Positions 1-8,249 of a DNA stretch of 37,433 nucleotides are shown one piece after another. Location of the stretch: the NCBI GenBank assembly GCA_003151985.1, contig PLZC01000066.1:1-37433 (forward strand). Direction: 5' to 3'. The notes under the pieces were generated by a model. It made no database searches, was not told the origin of the DNA, and saw only the letters and a program-made list of their open reading frames with translations. The position numbers were made by a program, and so were the translations under genes. This DNA comes from Acidobacteriaceae bacterium (GTDB lineage Bacteria > Acidobacteriota > Terriglobia > Terriglobales > Acidobacteriaceae). The first letter of the stretch is position 1. The number at the start of each line of letters is the position of its first letter.

Positions 1-1
1 T

Positions 2-196
2 CTGGCGCTGGCCTTCTTTGCGCTGTTGCTGGCGCTGAATCATTTAAATCTGAGCCTGGTTGCCCCGGCCTCGGCGTCGCTAACGCTGGTGACGAATGCG
101 ATAGCCGCCAAGCTCTTTCTCAAAGAGAACGTAGACCGGCGCAGATGGACGGCGGCTGTTCTGGTTTGCATTGGGGTTTATTTTTTGGCGCATTGA
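2..196 (+). CDS. EamA/DMT-type membrane transporter, C-terminal fragment
   Basis: An open frame enters from the left edge and stops at TGA 194-196, giving 64 residues. It reads as two hydrophobic helices separated by a short basic loop (KENVDRRRW) and ends in a helix closing with VYFLAH. The pattern LVAPASASLTLVTNAIAAKLF followed by a helix is typical of the last two membrane segments of EamA-family drug/metabolite transporters, which are inner-membrane proteins of about 10 helices. The start and most of the protein lie outside the window, so the substrate cannot be inferred. It converges on the minus-strand gene ending at 266. Confidence 0.6.
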   Translation: MALAFFALLLALNHLNLSLVAPASASLTLVTNAIAAKLFLKENVDRRRWTAAVLVCIGVYFLAH

Positions 197-265
197 AGAA
201 GTGAATTGGAAAGTTGAGCGAAGTCCGCGTGTCTTGCAACTCGGTCCTTTTGAATTCCCAGCAAA

Positions 266-1048
266 TCACTTCTTTGTGTACACCGCGGTTGCCTTCTCCG
301 ACTCCTTGCCGGGGCTCCAGGATACATCCGTCAAGGTCTTGCCATCTGCGGAAAGCGTTTGAGTCGCAATACTGACGGGTTTTCCGGAAATCTTCACCGT
401 GTAGGCCAGCTTCTTGAGCGAGAGAATCTTGATTGCCACTGTTGTGCCGGCAGGTGTCGTGGGGCCGGTCGCCGGCAGGTCGGAACCATCCGATTTCCCT
501 TCCACGGTCTGTTTATACTCCGGAAATTCCCAGCGCAGGACGCCATCAGAAGGCGAGGACACAACGAACGTGTCGGAGGCAGAAATGTTCACTTTGGTGG
601 ACTTCCACTTTCCGACCAGACTGGTAGTTCCTGTAAGGCGCGTATAGGTGTATTCATCGTTGAAGGAGGAACCGTCAGGCTTGGTGCCTTTACTGGTGAC
701 GGTCAGGGTTTTCCCATTGGACGATATCTGGCGGTGCACATTGTTAACTACGGTGCCATTGAACTTCACAACCGAATCCCATGCATTGTCGCCGGCCGGG
801 GTCCAAGTGGTCTTGTAGCCAAAGTAGGCTTGGTATTCCTTTCCATCGGTTCCAAAGTCGTAGCTCTCGGCGCTCCCGTCGGTGAAGTGGAATCGACCAT
901 TCTCCAGCTTCGAGTAAGTGATGGTATCGCCTGTGAACTTGCTTTTCGCAAGATCGAGTTTCCAGGTTCCGTTCCAGGGATTATCCGCGGCAAAAGCTGA
1001 CAGAGCGGGCAGAACCGCCAAAGCGGATGCAAGCAGAACGTTTCTCAT
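266..1048 (-). CDS. Secreted protein of unknown function (260 aa)
   Basis: The N-terminus MRNVLLASALAVLPALSAFA is a clear Sec signal peptide, so the mature protein should be periplasmic or exported and begin near ADNPWNGTWKLD. The rest is rich in beta-forming and Thr/Ser residues. It has two similar halves, each opening with a GTWKLD/GKWKST-type element (about residues 27 and 147), which suggests two lipocalin-like or other beta-barrel repeats. A good Shine-Dalgarno (GGAGG, about 7 nt upstream of ATG at 1048) supports the start. It lies 146 bp downstream of hpnE on the same strand, with its own ribosome site, so it may or may not belong to the hopanoid operon. I do not recognise a named function. 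Confidence 0.75.
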   Translation of the reverse strand: MRNVLLASALAVLPALSAFAADNPWNGTWKLDLAKSKFTGDTITYSKLENGRFHFTDGSAESYDFGTDGKEYQAYFGYKTTWTPAGDNAWDSVVKFNGTVVNNVHRQISSNGKTLTVTSKGTKPDGSSFNDEYTYTRLTGTTSLVGKWKSTKVNISASDTFVVSSPSDGVLRWEFPEYKQTVEGKSDGSDLPATGPTTPAGTTVAIKILSLKKLAYTVKISGKPVSIATQTLSADGKTLTDVSWSPGKESEKATAVYTKK

Positions 1049-1194
1049 GTGTTACCTCCGGGGAAGATCGGAATTCAGACGCAATGCGCCGCGCCCGTAA
1101 GTGAGAGTCAAGCAAGTGGAGTTGAACGATGTCAAGCGAATTTCGAAGCACTTACTGTGACAGCGACGTGCCATGTATACGCACCTCTTCTGCG

Positions 1195-2613
1195 TCATGC
1201 GAGAAGGCGCATCAGCCCACGCGGTCTCAAGTCGGGATTCAGGATAGAACGCGCTTCTCCGATGCTTTCGCAGATGGCCTCGGCGGCGAGGTGGCCGGAA
1301 CGAGCGCCGCTTTCCATCGTCGATGGCCAGCCGGTCGCAGTCCAGTCGCCAGCCAGGAAGCAGTTGGGCCAGGGCGAAAGTGCGGTTGGGCGCGACGCGT
1401 CGATGCCTGGGGGCACTGCGAAGGTGGCGCGCATCTCTTTTATCAGGGCAGCCTTTTCAAGGTGCGCTTCGCGGACTGCGGGAAAGAACTCGCCCAGTTC
1501 CTTCACAGCAAGTTCAATCGCTTGCTCTCGGGTGAGGGCGGCGAAGGCGCGCGATGCGCTTATCACCAGTTCCACATAGCTTCCGGTGAGCTTTCGCCAT
1601 GGTTGCAGGCGGCTCTTGTTATAGAGCCAGTGGATCTCGCGATCGAGAAGCACGGCGTGGTCGAGGTCGGTGATTTCACGGTCAAACCACAGGTGAACGC
1701 TGCAGATGGGCCAGTTCTCGTGGCGTTCGAGTTGGCGCGCAAGGAGATCGGCGCCCTCGGCGGGCGGCATCCTCGGCAATAGCTTGGCCGTGGCCTCGAA
1801 AGGCAGGGCTAGAACCACGAAATCCGACGTTAAATCGTCCGCCCTGGTGCCGAGTGTCCATTGTGAGGACTCCTCGTCCCACTTGGCTGAATCCACATTC
1901 GTATTCAACAGGATACTGGAGCCGCGCTGCTCAAGGAACGCCTGTGCGCCTGCGTAGAGCTCGCTTAGCGGAACGGTGCTCATCCCCATGCTGCCGGCTT
2001 CGGCGGAGTTCATGAACAGCTCGCGGATCACTTTGGCTGCGTACTGTAATGCGATGGAGTCGATGTCGGCGTTGAGCGCGCTGGCGATTACGAGGCGCCA
2101 GAAATGATTTAGCGCACCGGGTGTCTGGCTGTGGCGCTTGAGCCACGCGCCCAGGGTCTCGGTCGAGTCTGCGGGGACCGGCTGCATGAGAGCACTGAAG
2201 GCCCGGGCCAAGGCGATTTTATCAGCGACAGAAAAGGCGTGAGCGAAGAGAAGCTTCGGCATTCCATGCAACGGGGCCGGGAGCCACGAGGGCCCAAGTG
2301 ACGAGCGATGGCCACCCGGCTCGATCATGGTCATTTCGGTGGTCCAGTGGATGCGGTCCGCTACGCCGATGCGGCGATAAAAGCCGATGAGGTTCGTGCA
2401 ACAGCCAAAGAGCACATGCTGGCAGTTGTCGATGACTTCATTTACGCCCGGATGCAGGTATGAAGAGGCGCGTCCGCCGAGGTAGCCGCGGCGTTCAGCC
2501 AGTTGGACACGAAGGCCCGCCTCGGCGAGCGCGCAGGCGGCGCTCATGCCGGCTACGCCGGCGCCAATGACGGTGACGGTATTTTTCGATTCTTGATTCA
2601 AATGGTCCAACAT
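1195..2613 (-). CDS. hpnE: Hydroxysqualene dehydroxylase HpnE (squalene-associated FAD-dependent enzyme)
   Basis: HpnE reduces hydroxysqualene, made by HpnC from presqualene diphosphate, to squalene using FAD. The protein opens with a Rossmann dinucleotide motif (VTVIGAGVAGMSAACALAEA) and the follow-up GYLGGRASS seen in amine-oxidase/phytoene-desaturase-like flavoproteins. Near the C-terminus it has the second FAD-contact region (FLAGDWTATGWPSTMESG). I chose ATG at 2613 (472 aa); a TTG 24 nt further upstream is open but extends into the adjoining repeat element. It is the third squalene gene in order after hpnC and hpnD on the same strand, separated from hpnD by a 264-bp gap filled by an interspersed repeat. 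Family assignment is strong and is backed by the neighbours. Confidence 0.93.
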   Translation of the reverse strand: MLDHLNQESKNTVTVIGAGVAGMSAACALAEAGLRVQLAERRGYLGGRASSYLHPGVNEVIDNCQHVLFGCCTNLIGFYRRIGVADRIHWTTEMTMIEPGGHRSSLGPSWLPAPLHGMPKLLFAHAFSVADKIALARAFSALMQPVPADSTETLGAWLKRHSQTPGALNHFWRLVIASALNADIDSIALQYAAKVIRELFMNSAEAGSMGMSTVPLSELYAGAQAFLEQRGSSILLNTNVDSAKWDEESSQWTLGTRADDLTSDFVVLALPFEATAKLLPRMPPAEGADLLARQLERHENWPICSVHLWFDREITDLDHAVLLDREIHWLYNKSRLQPWRKLTGSYVELVISASRAFAALTREQAIELAVKELGEFFPAVREAHLEKAALIKEMRATFAVPPGIDASRPTALSPWPNCFLAGDWTATGWPSTMESGARSGHLAAEAICESIGEARSILNPDLRPRGLMRLLA

Positions 2614-2637
2614 TCGTTCACAGCAATCGCAGTGCAA

Positions 2638-2872
2638 AGCCCGGGGCTAAAGGCCACCCAAAATCGGCGCATTCAGGGGCCTGAAGAGGCTGCTGAAAAA
2701 GGCTGTGTGGCATAACAATTCCCGAAAGACTTCCCTCAGGGGCTAAAGCCCTGTTGATTCTATTGATCTTATCGGCATCCTTCGGCTGCGCTCAGGACAG
2801 GCTAGAAGTCGTGCCCTTTCAAAGCGAACAAGTTCCGTCCTTGATATCGAGTTTTTCCGCAGCCTGAAGGCC
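2638..2872. repeat. Interspersed MITE-like repeat, copy 1
   Basis: This fills the hpnE-hpnD gap. It shares long stretches with 7743-8158, including 49 identical bases (2769-2817 versus 7877-7925). It contains near-perfect inverted ends AGGCTGCTGAAAAA (2687-2700) and TTTTTCCGCAGCCT (2852-2865), 13 of 14 matching. Short palindromes of the form GGGGCTAAAGCCC lie inside it. There is no coding potential. The structure fits a non-autonomous, MITE- or REP-like element, or a folded RNA between cistrons. Confidence 0.8.
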
Positions 2873-2901
2873 CCTGCTCCCTCCGCCTTCCCTCCTTCGC
2901 A

Positions 2902-3813
2902 TCAACCTGAAAGCCGCGCCAAACCCATGCGCGTTAGTCCTACCGCGAGAATCCAGAGCTTTTGCGGCAACGGCACGGTGGCGCGGCGGGAAAATACGTC
3001 GTAGTTTGCACGGCGGATGCGCTTGAGCAGAGCGTGATAGATGGAAACCAGTACCCACAACGCGGGCCTGCTTTCGCGGTCGATGAGCGGCATCAATTGC
3101 CACCCGGATTGATAGTAGACTTCCGCCCGCTGGGCAATGGCTTCAAGCAAAGCGCGCTCGTTGGCCGTTGGAGGGGTACCGGGAACGCGATGCAGCAACG
3201 AATTCACAGAGACTCCGTGGGCGGCCAGATCTTCCAGCGGCAGATAGATGCGGTTCCGCTCGGCATCTTCGGCTACGTCGCGCAGAATATTCGTCAATTG
3301 AAAGGCAATGCCCGTTTCCTCCGCCAATTTTTCCGCGCGGCTGTCCTGGTAACCGAAGATGCGAATGCAGACCAGCCCAACGACTGAAGCTACCAGGTAG
3401 CAATAGCGATAGACGTCGGCAAAAGTGGCGTAGGTGTCTGGGGCATTGCTCGCGGCCGGTTCAAGATCCATTGTCGTGCCGGCCACCAACTCGTCCAGGA
3501 GGCTGAGCGGTATGGAGAATCGTTCGATTGCGTCGCGCACAGCAACAAAAACCAGATCTGAGGAGTCGCCTCCGTGGCAGGCACGCCGCCAGTTTGCAAG
3601 CCACGCATCCAGGCGGCGGCGGCGTTCTTCGCGCGACAGAGTTTCGTCGTCGGCCAGGTCGTCAGCCTTTCGCATGAAGGCATAAATGGCACAGATGGCG
3701 TTGCGCCGCGCTACGGGCAAGGCGATGAACGCGTAAAAAAAGTTCTTGGCTTCGCGTTTTGCAATCGCCCGGCACAGGGCATAAGCCGCGTTCAGTTTTG
3801 GATCTTGCGTCAA
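2902..3813 (-). CDS. hpnD: Presqualene diphosphate synthase HpnD
   Basis: HpnD condenses two farnesyl diphosphates to presqualene diphosphate, the first step of the bacterial HpnCDE squalene route. The 303-residue protein carries both Asp-rich metal and diphosphate-binding segments of the trans-isoprenyl synthase fold: RKADDLADDE near residue 48 and NILRDVAEDAERNRIYLP near residue 175. It also has the YCYLVASVVG helix typical of squalene/phytoene synthases. ATG at 3813 overlaps the hpnC stop by 4 nt (ATGA), so translation is probably coupled. HpnC is the paralogue just upstream. This copy is called HpnD from the NILRDVAED motif and overall pattern. Confidence 0.92.
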   Translation of the reverse strand: MTQDPKLNAAYALCRAIAKREAKNFFYAFIALPVARRNAICAIYAFMRKADDLADDETLSREERRRRLDAWLANWRRACHGGDSSDLVFVAVRDAIERFSIPLSLLDELVAGTTMDLEPAASNAPDTYATFADVYRYCYLVASVVGLVCIRIFGYQDSRAEKLAEETGIAFQLTNILRDVAEDAERNRIYLPLEDLAAHGVSVNSLLHRVPGTPPTANERALLEAIAQRAEVYYQSGWQLMPLIDRESRPALWVLVSIYHALLKRIRRANYDVFSRRATVPLPQKLWILAVGLTRMGLARLSG

Positions 3814-4802
3814 GCGGTCTTTCCTGTCGATTGCCTGCCTCTGCCGAGGCGCAGTTTGGGCAGCATCTTGCCGATGACGGCACGAAACGCCAGTTCGAGC
3901 TTGCTACTCTTCGAAATGGAGGGCCGAGCGCTCAGCACGTCGAAGTCGCGCTGTTCAATGGCGTGCAAAATTTCCAGGCCGCCGCGGCTGAACAGGTCCA
4001 GGTCCAACGCCAGTTCGCGGTTAACCATGCCGATGAGCGGGAGGCCTTGCTCGAAGAGTGAGCGCGCATAATCCACTTCATAACGCAGCAGGGCGCGAAA
4101 CTCGGGCGTTGCAACGCCGGCGGCAATGGTCTCGTCGGTAACGCCAAATCGCTGCATATCTGCTTGGGGAATGTAGACACGGTCCTTGGCAAAGTCCACG
4201 CGTACATCCTGCCAGAAGTTGGCCAGTTGCAACGCGGAGCAGGTGGCATCGGCGAGGCGAAATTTCTCTTCGCTTTGCTCGCCGCAGGCATAGAGCACGA
4301 GGCGGCCAACAGGATTTGCGGAGTAATGGCAGTAGCTCAGCACGTCCTGCATGGTGGCGAAGCGGGTAACGGTCTGATCCTGACGAAAGGCGGTGAGCAG
4401 GTCGGCGAAAGGCTGCTTGGGAATGGCGCAGGTGCGAATGGTTTCGCCAAGGGCCACAAAAACGGGATGGCGTGCGTGTCCTTCGTAGCACGCGTCCAGC
4501 TCGCGGCCCCATAGATCGAGAAGCGCCATGGCTTGAGCCGTGTTGCCCACTTCGTCACCCAGGTCGTCGGAGACGCGGCAGTAGGCGTAGATCGCGTAGA
4601 AATGGGGGCGAAGGAGCTGGGGCAAGAACCACGACGCGACGTGGAAATTCTCATAATGCGACTCGGCCAGCCGCTTGCACCAGGCACGGGCTTCAGCAAC
4701 GGTGGGCGCGACGTCTGGGATGCGGTAGGAGGGCGGCAGAGCGGCCCATCCACGGGCTAGCAGCTCCGCTTCATCGTTCGATTGAACAGTTGCCGGGGTC
4801 AT
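3810..4802 (-). CDS. hpnC: Hydroxysqualene synthase HpnC
   Basis: HpnC converts presqualene diphosphate to hydroxysqualene. The protein is 330 residues with the squalene/phytoene synthase fold. The first Asp motif region reads YCRVSDDLGDE (around residue 75) and the second NFWQDVRVDFAKDRVYIP (around residue 195). The NFWQDV form distinguishes HpnC from HpnD. ATG at 4802 lies 9 nt after the upstream dehydrogenase stop and the 3' end overlaps hpnD by 4 nt, a tight operon arrangement. The roughly 25-residue N-terminal extension before the core domain looks unremarkable. Confidence 0.92.
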   Translation of the reverse strand: MTPATVQSNDEAELLARGWAALPPSYRIPDVAPTVAEARAWCKRLAESHYENFHVASWFLPQLLRPHFYAIYAYCRVSDDLGDEVGNTAQAMALLDLWGRELDACYEGHARHPVFVALGETIRTCAIPKQPFADLLTAFRQDQTVTRFATMQDVLSYCHYSANPVGRLVLYACGEQSEEKFRLADATCSALQLANFWQDVRVDFAKDRVYIPQADMQRFGVTDETIAAGVATPEFRALLRYEVDYARSLFEQGLPLIGMVNRELALDLDLFSRGGLEILHAIEQRDFDVLSARPSISKSSKLELAFRAVIGKMLPKLRLGRGRQSTGKTA

Positions 4803-4811
4803 TGGTTGGCC

Positions 4812-5858
4812 TCAAGGCACAATGGCGGTCTTGATTTCGCTGCTGCGCTTCATCAGCTTTTCAAAGACGCGGTTGAGTTCATAGAGGTGCGCGTGGCCGG
4901 TGATAAAGGCGCGCGCCTGAAAGCGGCCGCCGGCGATCAGTTCGAGCGCTTTGCGGCACATGGCCGGCGTGTGATGGAACGTGGCCCGAAGCGTGATGTC
5001 GCTGTAGTGGATGCGGTTGGTGTCCAAGGTGACGTGGGTTCCCACGGCGCAGCCGCCAAAGAAGTTGACCGTTCCACCCTTGCGCACCAGCTCGACTGCC
5101 TCTTGCCACGCTTCCGGCGCGCCCACCGCTTCAATGGCAAGGTCGACGCCCTGATTTTTCGGCGTAAGCGCCCGTGTCTCGCGAATTGCGGTGCGAATGC
5201 TGTTGGTATGCACCACATGCGCTGCGCCCAACTGCCGCGCCGCGTCCATTTGCCCTTCGTGCTTGACGATGGCGGTCACTTCGCAGCCGGCGAGGGCTGC
5301 AACATGCAGGATCATGAGCCCCAACGGGCCGCCGCCAATGACGGCTACCCTATCACCCTGATGCGGGCGCGAGTCTTGAAAGCCATGCACCGCGCAGGCC
5401 AAAGGCTCGGTGAGCGCAGCATGTTCCAGCGGCACATGGTCGGGGACGTGGAGCGTATTTTTGGCCACAATGCGGGCGGGGATGCGGATGAACTCCGCAT
5501 AGGCGCCGTTGTTAAAGAGCAGATCGTCGCAGAGGTTCTCCTGCCCGCGTGTGCAGAAATAGCATTCGCCGCAGGGCGCGGAGTTGAGCGCTACGACGCG
5601 GTCGCCGGTGGCAAAGCCATCCACGCCTTCGCCGGCCTCGACAACGGTGCCGGCCAACTCGTGGCCAAATAGCGCCGGAGGCACAATCATGCGGGCATGG
5701 TAACCGCGGCGAAATACCTTCAGATCTGTCCCGCAGGTGAGCGCAGCACCAACGCTGACAATCAATTCACCTGGCGCGGCCTCGGGTATTGGCACCCGTT
5801 CGATGCGAATATCTTCCCGTCCGTGGAGGATTGCGGCCTTCATGGTTGTAGCCATCAA
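4812..5858 (-). CDS. Zinc-dependent medium-chain alcohol dehydrogenase, second of pair
   Basis: This is a 348-residue MDR-superfamily oxidoreductase. Catalytic zinc ligands are visible as CGTD near residue 42 and GHE near residue 65. The structural zinc lobe has four Cys in CGECYFCTRGQENLC. The acidic TEPLACAVHG element and a Rossmann motif VIGGGPLGLM follow, so it should use NAD(P)H. It resembles sorbitol/threonine-type polyol dehydrogenases. It overlaps its upstream paralogue by 4 nt and is 9 nt from hpnC, so all are one transcript. Its place inside the hopanoid cluster suggests a role in side-chain redox chemistry, for example reduction of ribosylhopane, but that is inference. The substrate cannot be read from sequence. 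Confidence 0.85.
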   Translation of the reverse strand: MMATTMKAAILHGREDIRIERVPIPEAAPGELIVSVGAALTCGTDLKVFRRGYHARMIVPPALFGHELAGTVVEAGEGVDGFATGDRVVALNSAPCGECYFCTRGQENLCDDLLFNNGAYAEFIRIPARIVAKNTLHVPDHVPLEHAALTEPLACAVHGFQDSRPHQGDRVAVIGGGPLGLMILHVAALAGCEVTAIVKHEGQMDAARQLGAAHVVHTNSIRTAIRETRALTPKNQGVDLAIEAVGAPEAWQEAVELVRKGGTVNFFGGCAVGTHVTLDTNRIHYSDITLRATFHHTPAMCRKALELIAGGRFQARAFITGHAHLYELNRVFEKLMKRSSEIKTAIVP

Positions 5859-6997
5859 GTCCCTCCCAATCCGGCTCCCAGGCCAAGGACAGGCTCAATC
5901 ATAATCTTCATTGAGTCTGCCTTGGGCTGCGAAGCGACCTCAATCGCCTCAACCGCGTCTTCCAAGGAAAAACGGTGGGAGATCAGTTGTGTCAGGTCGA
6001 ATCCGTTGCGATAGCCATCGAAGACGAGGCTTGTTACTTCGTCCAGGATTGCGAAAGATGAGGAGTAGGAGCCGAGCAGAGTCTTCTCGTCCATGCACAC
6101 TACCCCGGGGTCGAAGGTCGCCTCGCCGTATTGGGTCTGCGCGAAGAGCATGACTTTGCCGCCGCAACGCGCTGCTGAAATTGCGGCCTTGATCAGTGCA
6201 TTGCCCCCCACCGCAAGGATTACAGCGTCTGCGCCGCGCCCATCGGTTTTCTGCATTACCCTCTCGACCACGTTCTCTGTTCCGGCGTGGATCGGATCAT
6301 TCAGCCCGTACTTTGCGGCTATGGCGTGGCGCTCAGGATAGAGATCCGAAGTAAGGACCCGGGCCCCGGTGCGGCGCGCCAACACCGCGTGCATGAGGCC
6401 GATTGGTCCCTGGCCAATCACCAGGACGGTGTCGTCGGGGGCAAGATTAAGTAGCTTGACCCCTTTCAAAACGGTGTTGACGGGCTCCAAAAAGGCCGCC
6501 TGCTCGAATGGCACGGCGTCGGGAATCCGCACCACGCCGCGACTGGCTACGATCCAGTCCATCACGCGAATGTACTCGGCGAAGCCGCCGCCCGAAGGCT
6601 CAAAACCGGCGGTTACCCCGACTTTCTTGTAGAGCGAGCACTGGGTCGGGGTCCCCTTGCGGCAGAAGTAGCATTCTCCGCAGGGAACGTGATGGTGAAC
6701 CACCACCCGTTCTCCCACGGCAAAGCGCGTAACGGTATTGCCGGCGGCAACGATGGTCCCGGCCATCTCATGACCAAAGATGCGCGGGGCGGAGTGGCTG
6801 CCAGTGTGAATCTTCTTGAGGTCTGTTCCGCAGACGCCGCAGGAGGCAACTTTCACCAGTATTTCGCCAGGTCCGATGGCAGGAACCGGCACCGTCTCGA
6901 CGCGCATGTCGTTGATGCCGCGATACACCACGGCTTTCATGTCAGCGGGAATTTCGTTTTTGATTTGGGTTTCGATATTTGAAATTTGGGTAGCCAT
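5855..6997 (-). CDS. Zinc-dependent medium-chain alcohol dehydrogenase, first of pair
   Basis: This MDR family protein has catalytic zinc motifs CGVCGTDLKK and GHEMAG, a structural zinc lobe CGECYFCRKGTPTQC, FLEPVNTVLKG, and the nucleotide-binding VIGQGPIGLM. It is diverged from the second dehydrogenase, so the pair is not a recent duplication. The ATG at 6997 has a good Shine-Dalgarno (AAGGAAG) and gives 380 aa, but places the first 56 nt inside hpnG. The conserved domain only begins at Met20 (MKAVVYRG, 6940), one base after the hpnG stop, so that is an alternative start. It shares the hopanoid transcript; its substrate is unknown. Confidence 0.85.
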   Translation of the reverse strand: MATQISNIETQIKNEIPADMKAVVYRGINDMRVETVPVPAIGPGEILVKVASCGVCGTDLKKIHTGSHSAPRIFGHEMAGTIVAAGNTVTRFAVGERVVVHHHVPCGECYFCRKGTPTQCSLYKKVGVTAGFEPSGGGFAEYIRVMDWIVASRGVVRIPDAVPFEQAAFLEPVNTVLKGVKLLNLAPDDTVLVIGQGPIGLMHAVLARRTGARVLTSDLYPERHAIAAKYGLNDPIHAGTENVVERVMQKTDGRGADAVILAVGGNALIKAAISAARCGGKVMLFAQTQYGEATFDPGVVCMDEKTLLGSYSSSFAILDEVTSLVFDGYRNGFDLTQLISHRFSLEDAVEAIEVASQPKADSMKIMIEPVLGLGAGLGGT

Positions 6998-7700
6998 TCC
7001 GCTTCCTTATTTCTCCTTTCGGATCCAGAAAGTTGAGCAGAGACTCCGCGATACTTTGGGCAGCCCTTTTACTATTTTCGCCCATTCGAATCAATGATCG
7101 CCAGTACCGGGGGTGGAGAAGTGCGAAAAAGACGAACTGACTTAGTTTAAACTGCCCATGCTTGGAAATGAACCGATTGAAATCGGGCAATTTGTCTTTA
7201 AGGCTGTCGCTGACTCCTTTTACACAGTAAAAAGGGATGCCTCGCATCTGGGATAGGCGGGCGATGGCGGCGGCTTCCATATCGACAAGGCCAGCCTGGT
7301 AAGTGGCGGCGAGGCGGCGTTTCTCCGCCTCGTCGGCCACTTTGGGACTGGTTACCAGCATGCATCCGTCCTCTTCGCCAGCCGTTTTGAAATGCTCGCC
7401 TGTCTTGGCGTCAAGGATTGAGGAAATTGCGAAGGCTTTTCCGGCGGCAAATCGCTTCTGCAAAGCTCCGGCCCAACCGATGGAGATCGCGATGTTGAGA
7501 GGGCCGTGCTTTTCGATTTCTGCAAAGGCCCGTGTCGCCGCATCGAGGCCAGCGCCGGCACAGCCAGCCAGCCATTCACCTTCATCGTGGGTCCAGCGCC
7601 ACAGATGGACGCCGTTGCGGGATTCCCTTTGCCAACCGCGTACTAGTGGCTTCAACTCACCGGGCAGTGCGGCGATGATGGCGACTCGGTTGTTGGGCAT
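6942..7700 (-). CDS. hpnG: Adenosylhopane nucleosidase/phosphorylase HpnG
   Basis: HpnG removes adenine from adenosylhopane, the product of HpnH, to give (phospho)ribosylhopane. The protein shows the purine nucleoside phosphorylase/MTA-SAH nucleosidase pattern: a start like VAIIAALPGELKPL, ISIGWAGALQ near residue 75, VDMEAAAIAR near residue 140 and CVKGVSDS near residue 160. I placed the start at ATG 7700 (MPNNRVAII, 252 aa); an open extension to 7742 lacks support. The last roughly 20 residues are Lys/Arg/Asn-rich and overlap the next gene's start by 56 nt. They may be a run-on tail rather than conserved protein. Confidence 0.87.
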   Translation of the reverse strand: MPNNRVAIIAALPGELKPLVRGWQRESRNGVHLWRWTHDEGEWLAGCAGAGLDAATRAFAEIEKHGPLNIAISIGWAGALQKRFAAGKAFAISSILDAKTGEHFKTAGEEDGCMLVTSPKVADEAEKRRLAATYQAGLVDMEAAAIARLSQMRGIPFYCVKGVSDSLKDKLPDFNRFISKHGQFKLSQFVFFALLHPRYWRSLIRMGENSKRAAQSIAESLLNFLDPKGEIRKRNGYPNFKYRNPNQKRNSR

Positions 7701-7742
7701 TGCCAATCGATCCCTTTCAGATCTTCCTGTTTGGCCGGCCAC

Positions 7743-8158
7743 AGCCCGGGCCTAAAGGCCGCCCAATGTAGGCGATTATTCAGGGGCCTGAAGAGGCTGC
7801 GGAAAAAGGCATGATTCCAGAGGAATTGGTCCAAATGGCATCCCGCAGGGGCTAAAGCCCATCGATTTCATTGGCTTTATCGGCATCCTTCGGCTGCGCT
7901 CAGGACAGGCTAGAAGTCGTGCCCTAAAAAGAAACTGGGTTCAAGTTGATGTGTGAGTTGAACAATCCAAATGGTAAGTGAGAAGAAAGTCTTTGAACAA
8001 AAGCAGCGAGTTAGCCCCCGCTAACGCGGGGTTGGCGAGTTGGCAAGTTAGCGGGCAGCAGGGATCGGCGCAGTTTCATTCCCTCGTGGGTCGGCAAAGC
8101 CGGTGGATGACTGTTACAAAGCCTCAGAGATGGAGTTTTTCCGCAGCCTGTGAAGGCC
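7743..8158. repeat. Interspersed MITE-like repeat, copy 2, with internal insertion
   Basis: This fills the gap between hpnA and hpnG. It is homologous to 2638-2872. Its inverted ends AGGCTGCGGAAAAA (7794-7807) and TTTTTCCGCAGCCT (8136-8149) match perfectly over 14 bp. Relative to copy 1 it carries about 180-200 extra bases after 7925. That extra part holds a GC hairpin CCCCGC-TAAC-GCGGGG (8016-8031) and nearby GTTAGC/GCGAGTTGGC repeats. There is no gene in it. 8159-8249 shows no further feature. Confidence 0.8.
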
Positions 8159-8249
8159 GTATCTTTCAATCTGATGTCAGTGTACGGGTTGAAGCCGGTA
8201 CCCTTCATTGCGGCTCCGGTATTCAGACGAACCATCTCAAGGACTATTT

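Noticed and set aside
4782-5672. 296-codon plus-strand frame opposite the second dehydrogenase
   Set aside because: It mirrors a well-supported gene and shows no signal, domain or ribosome site.
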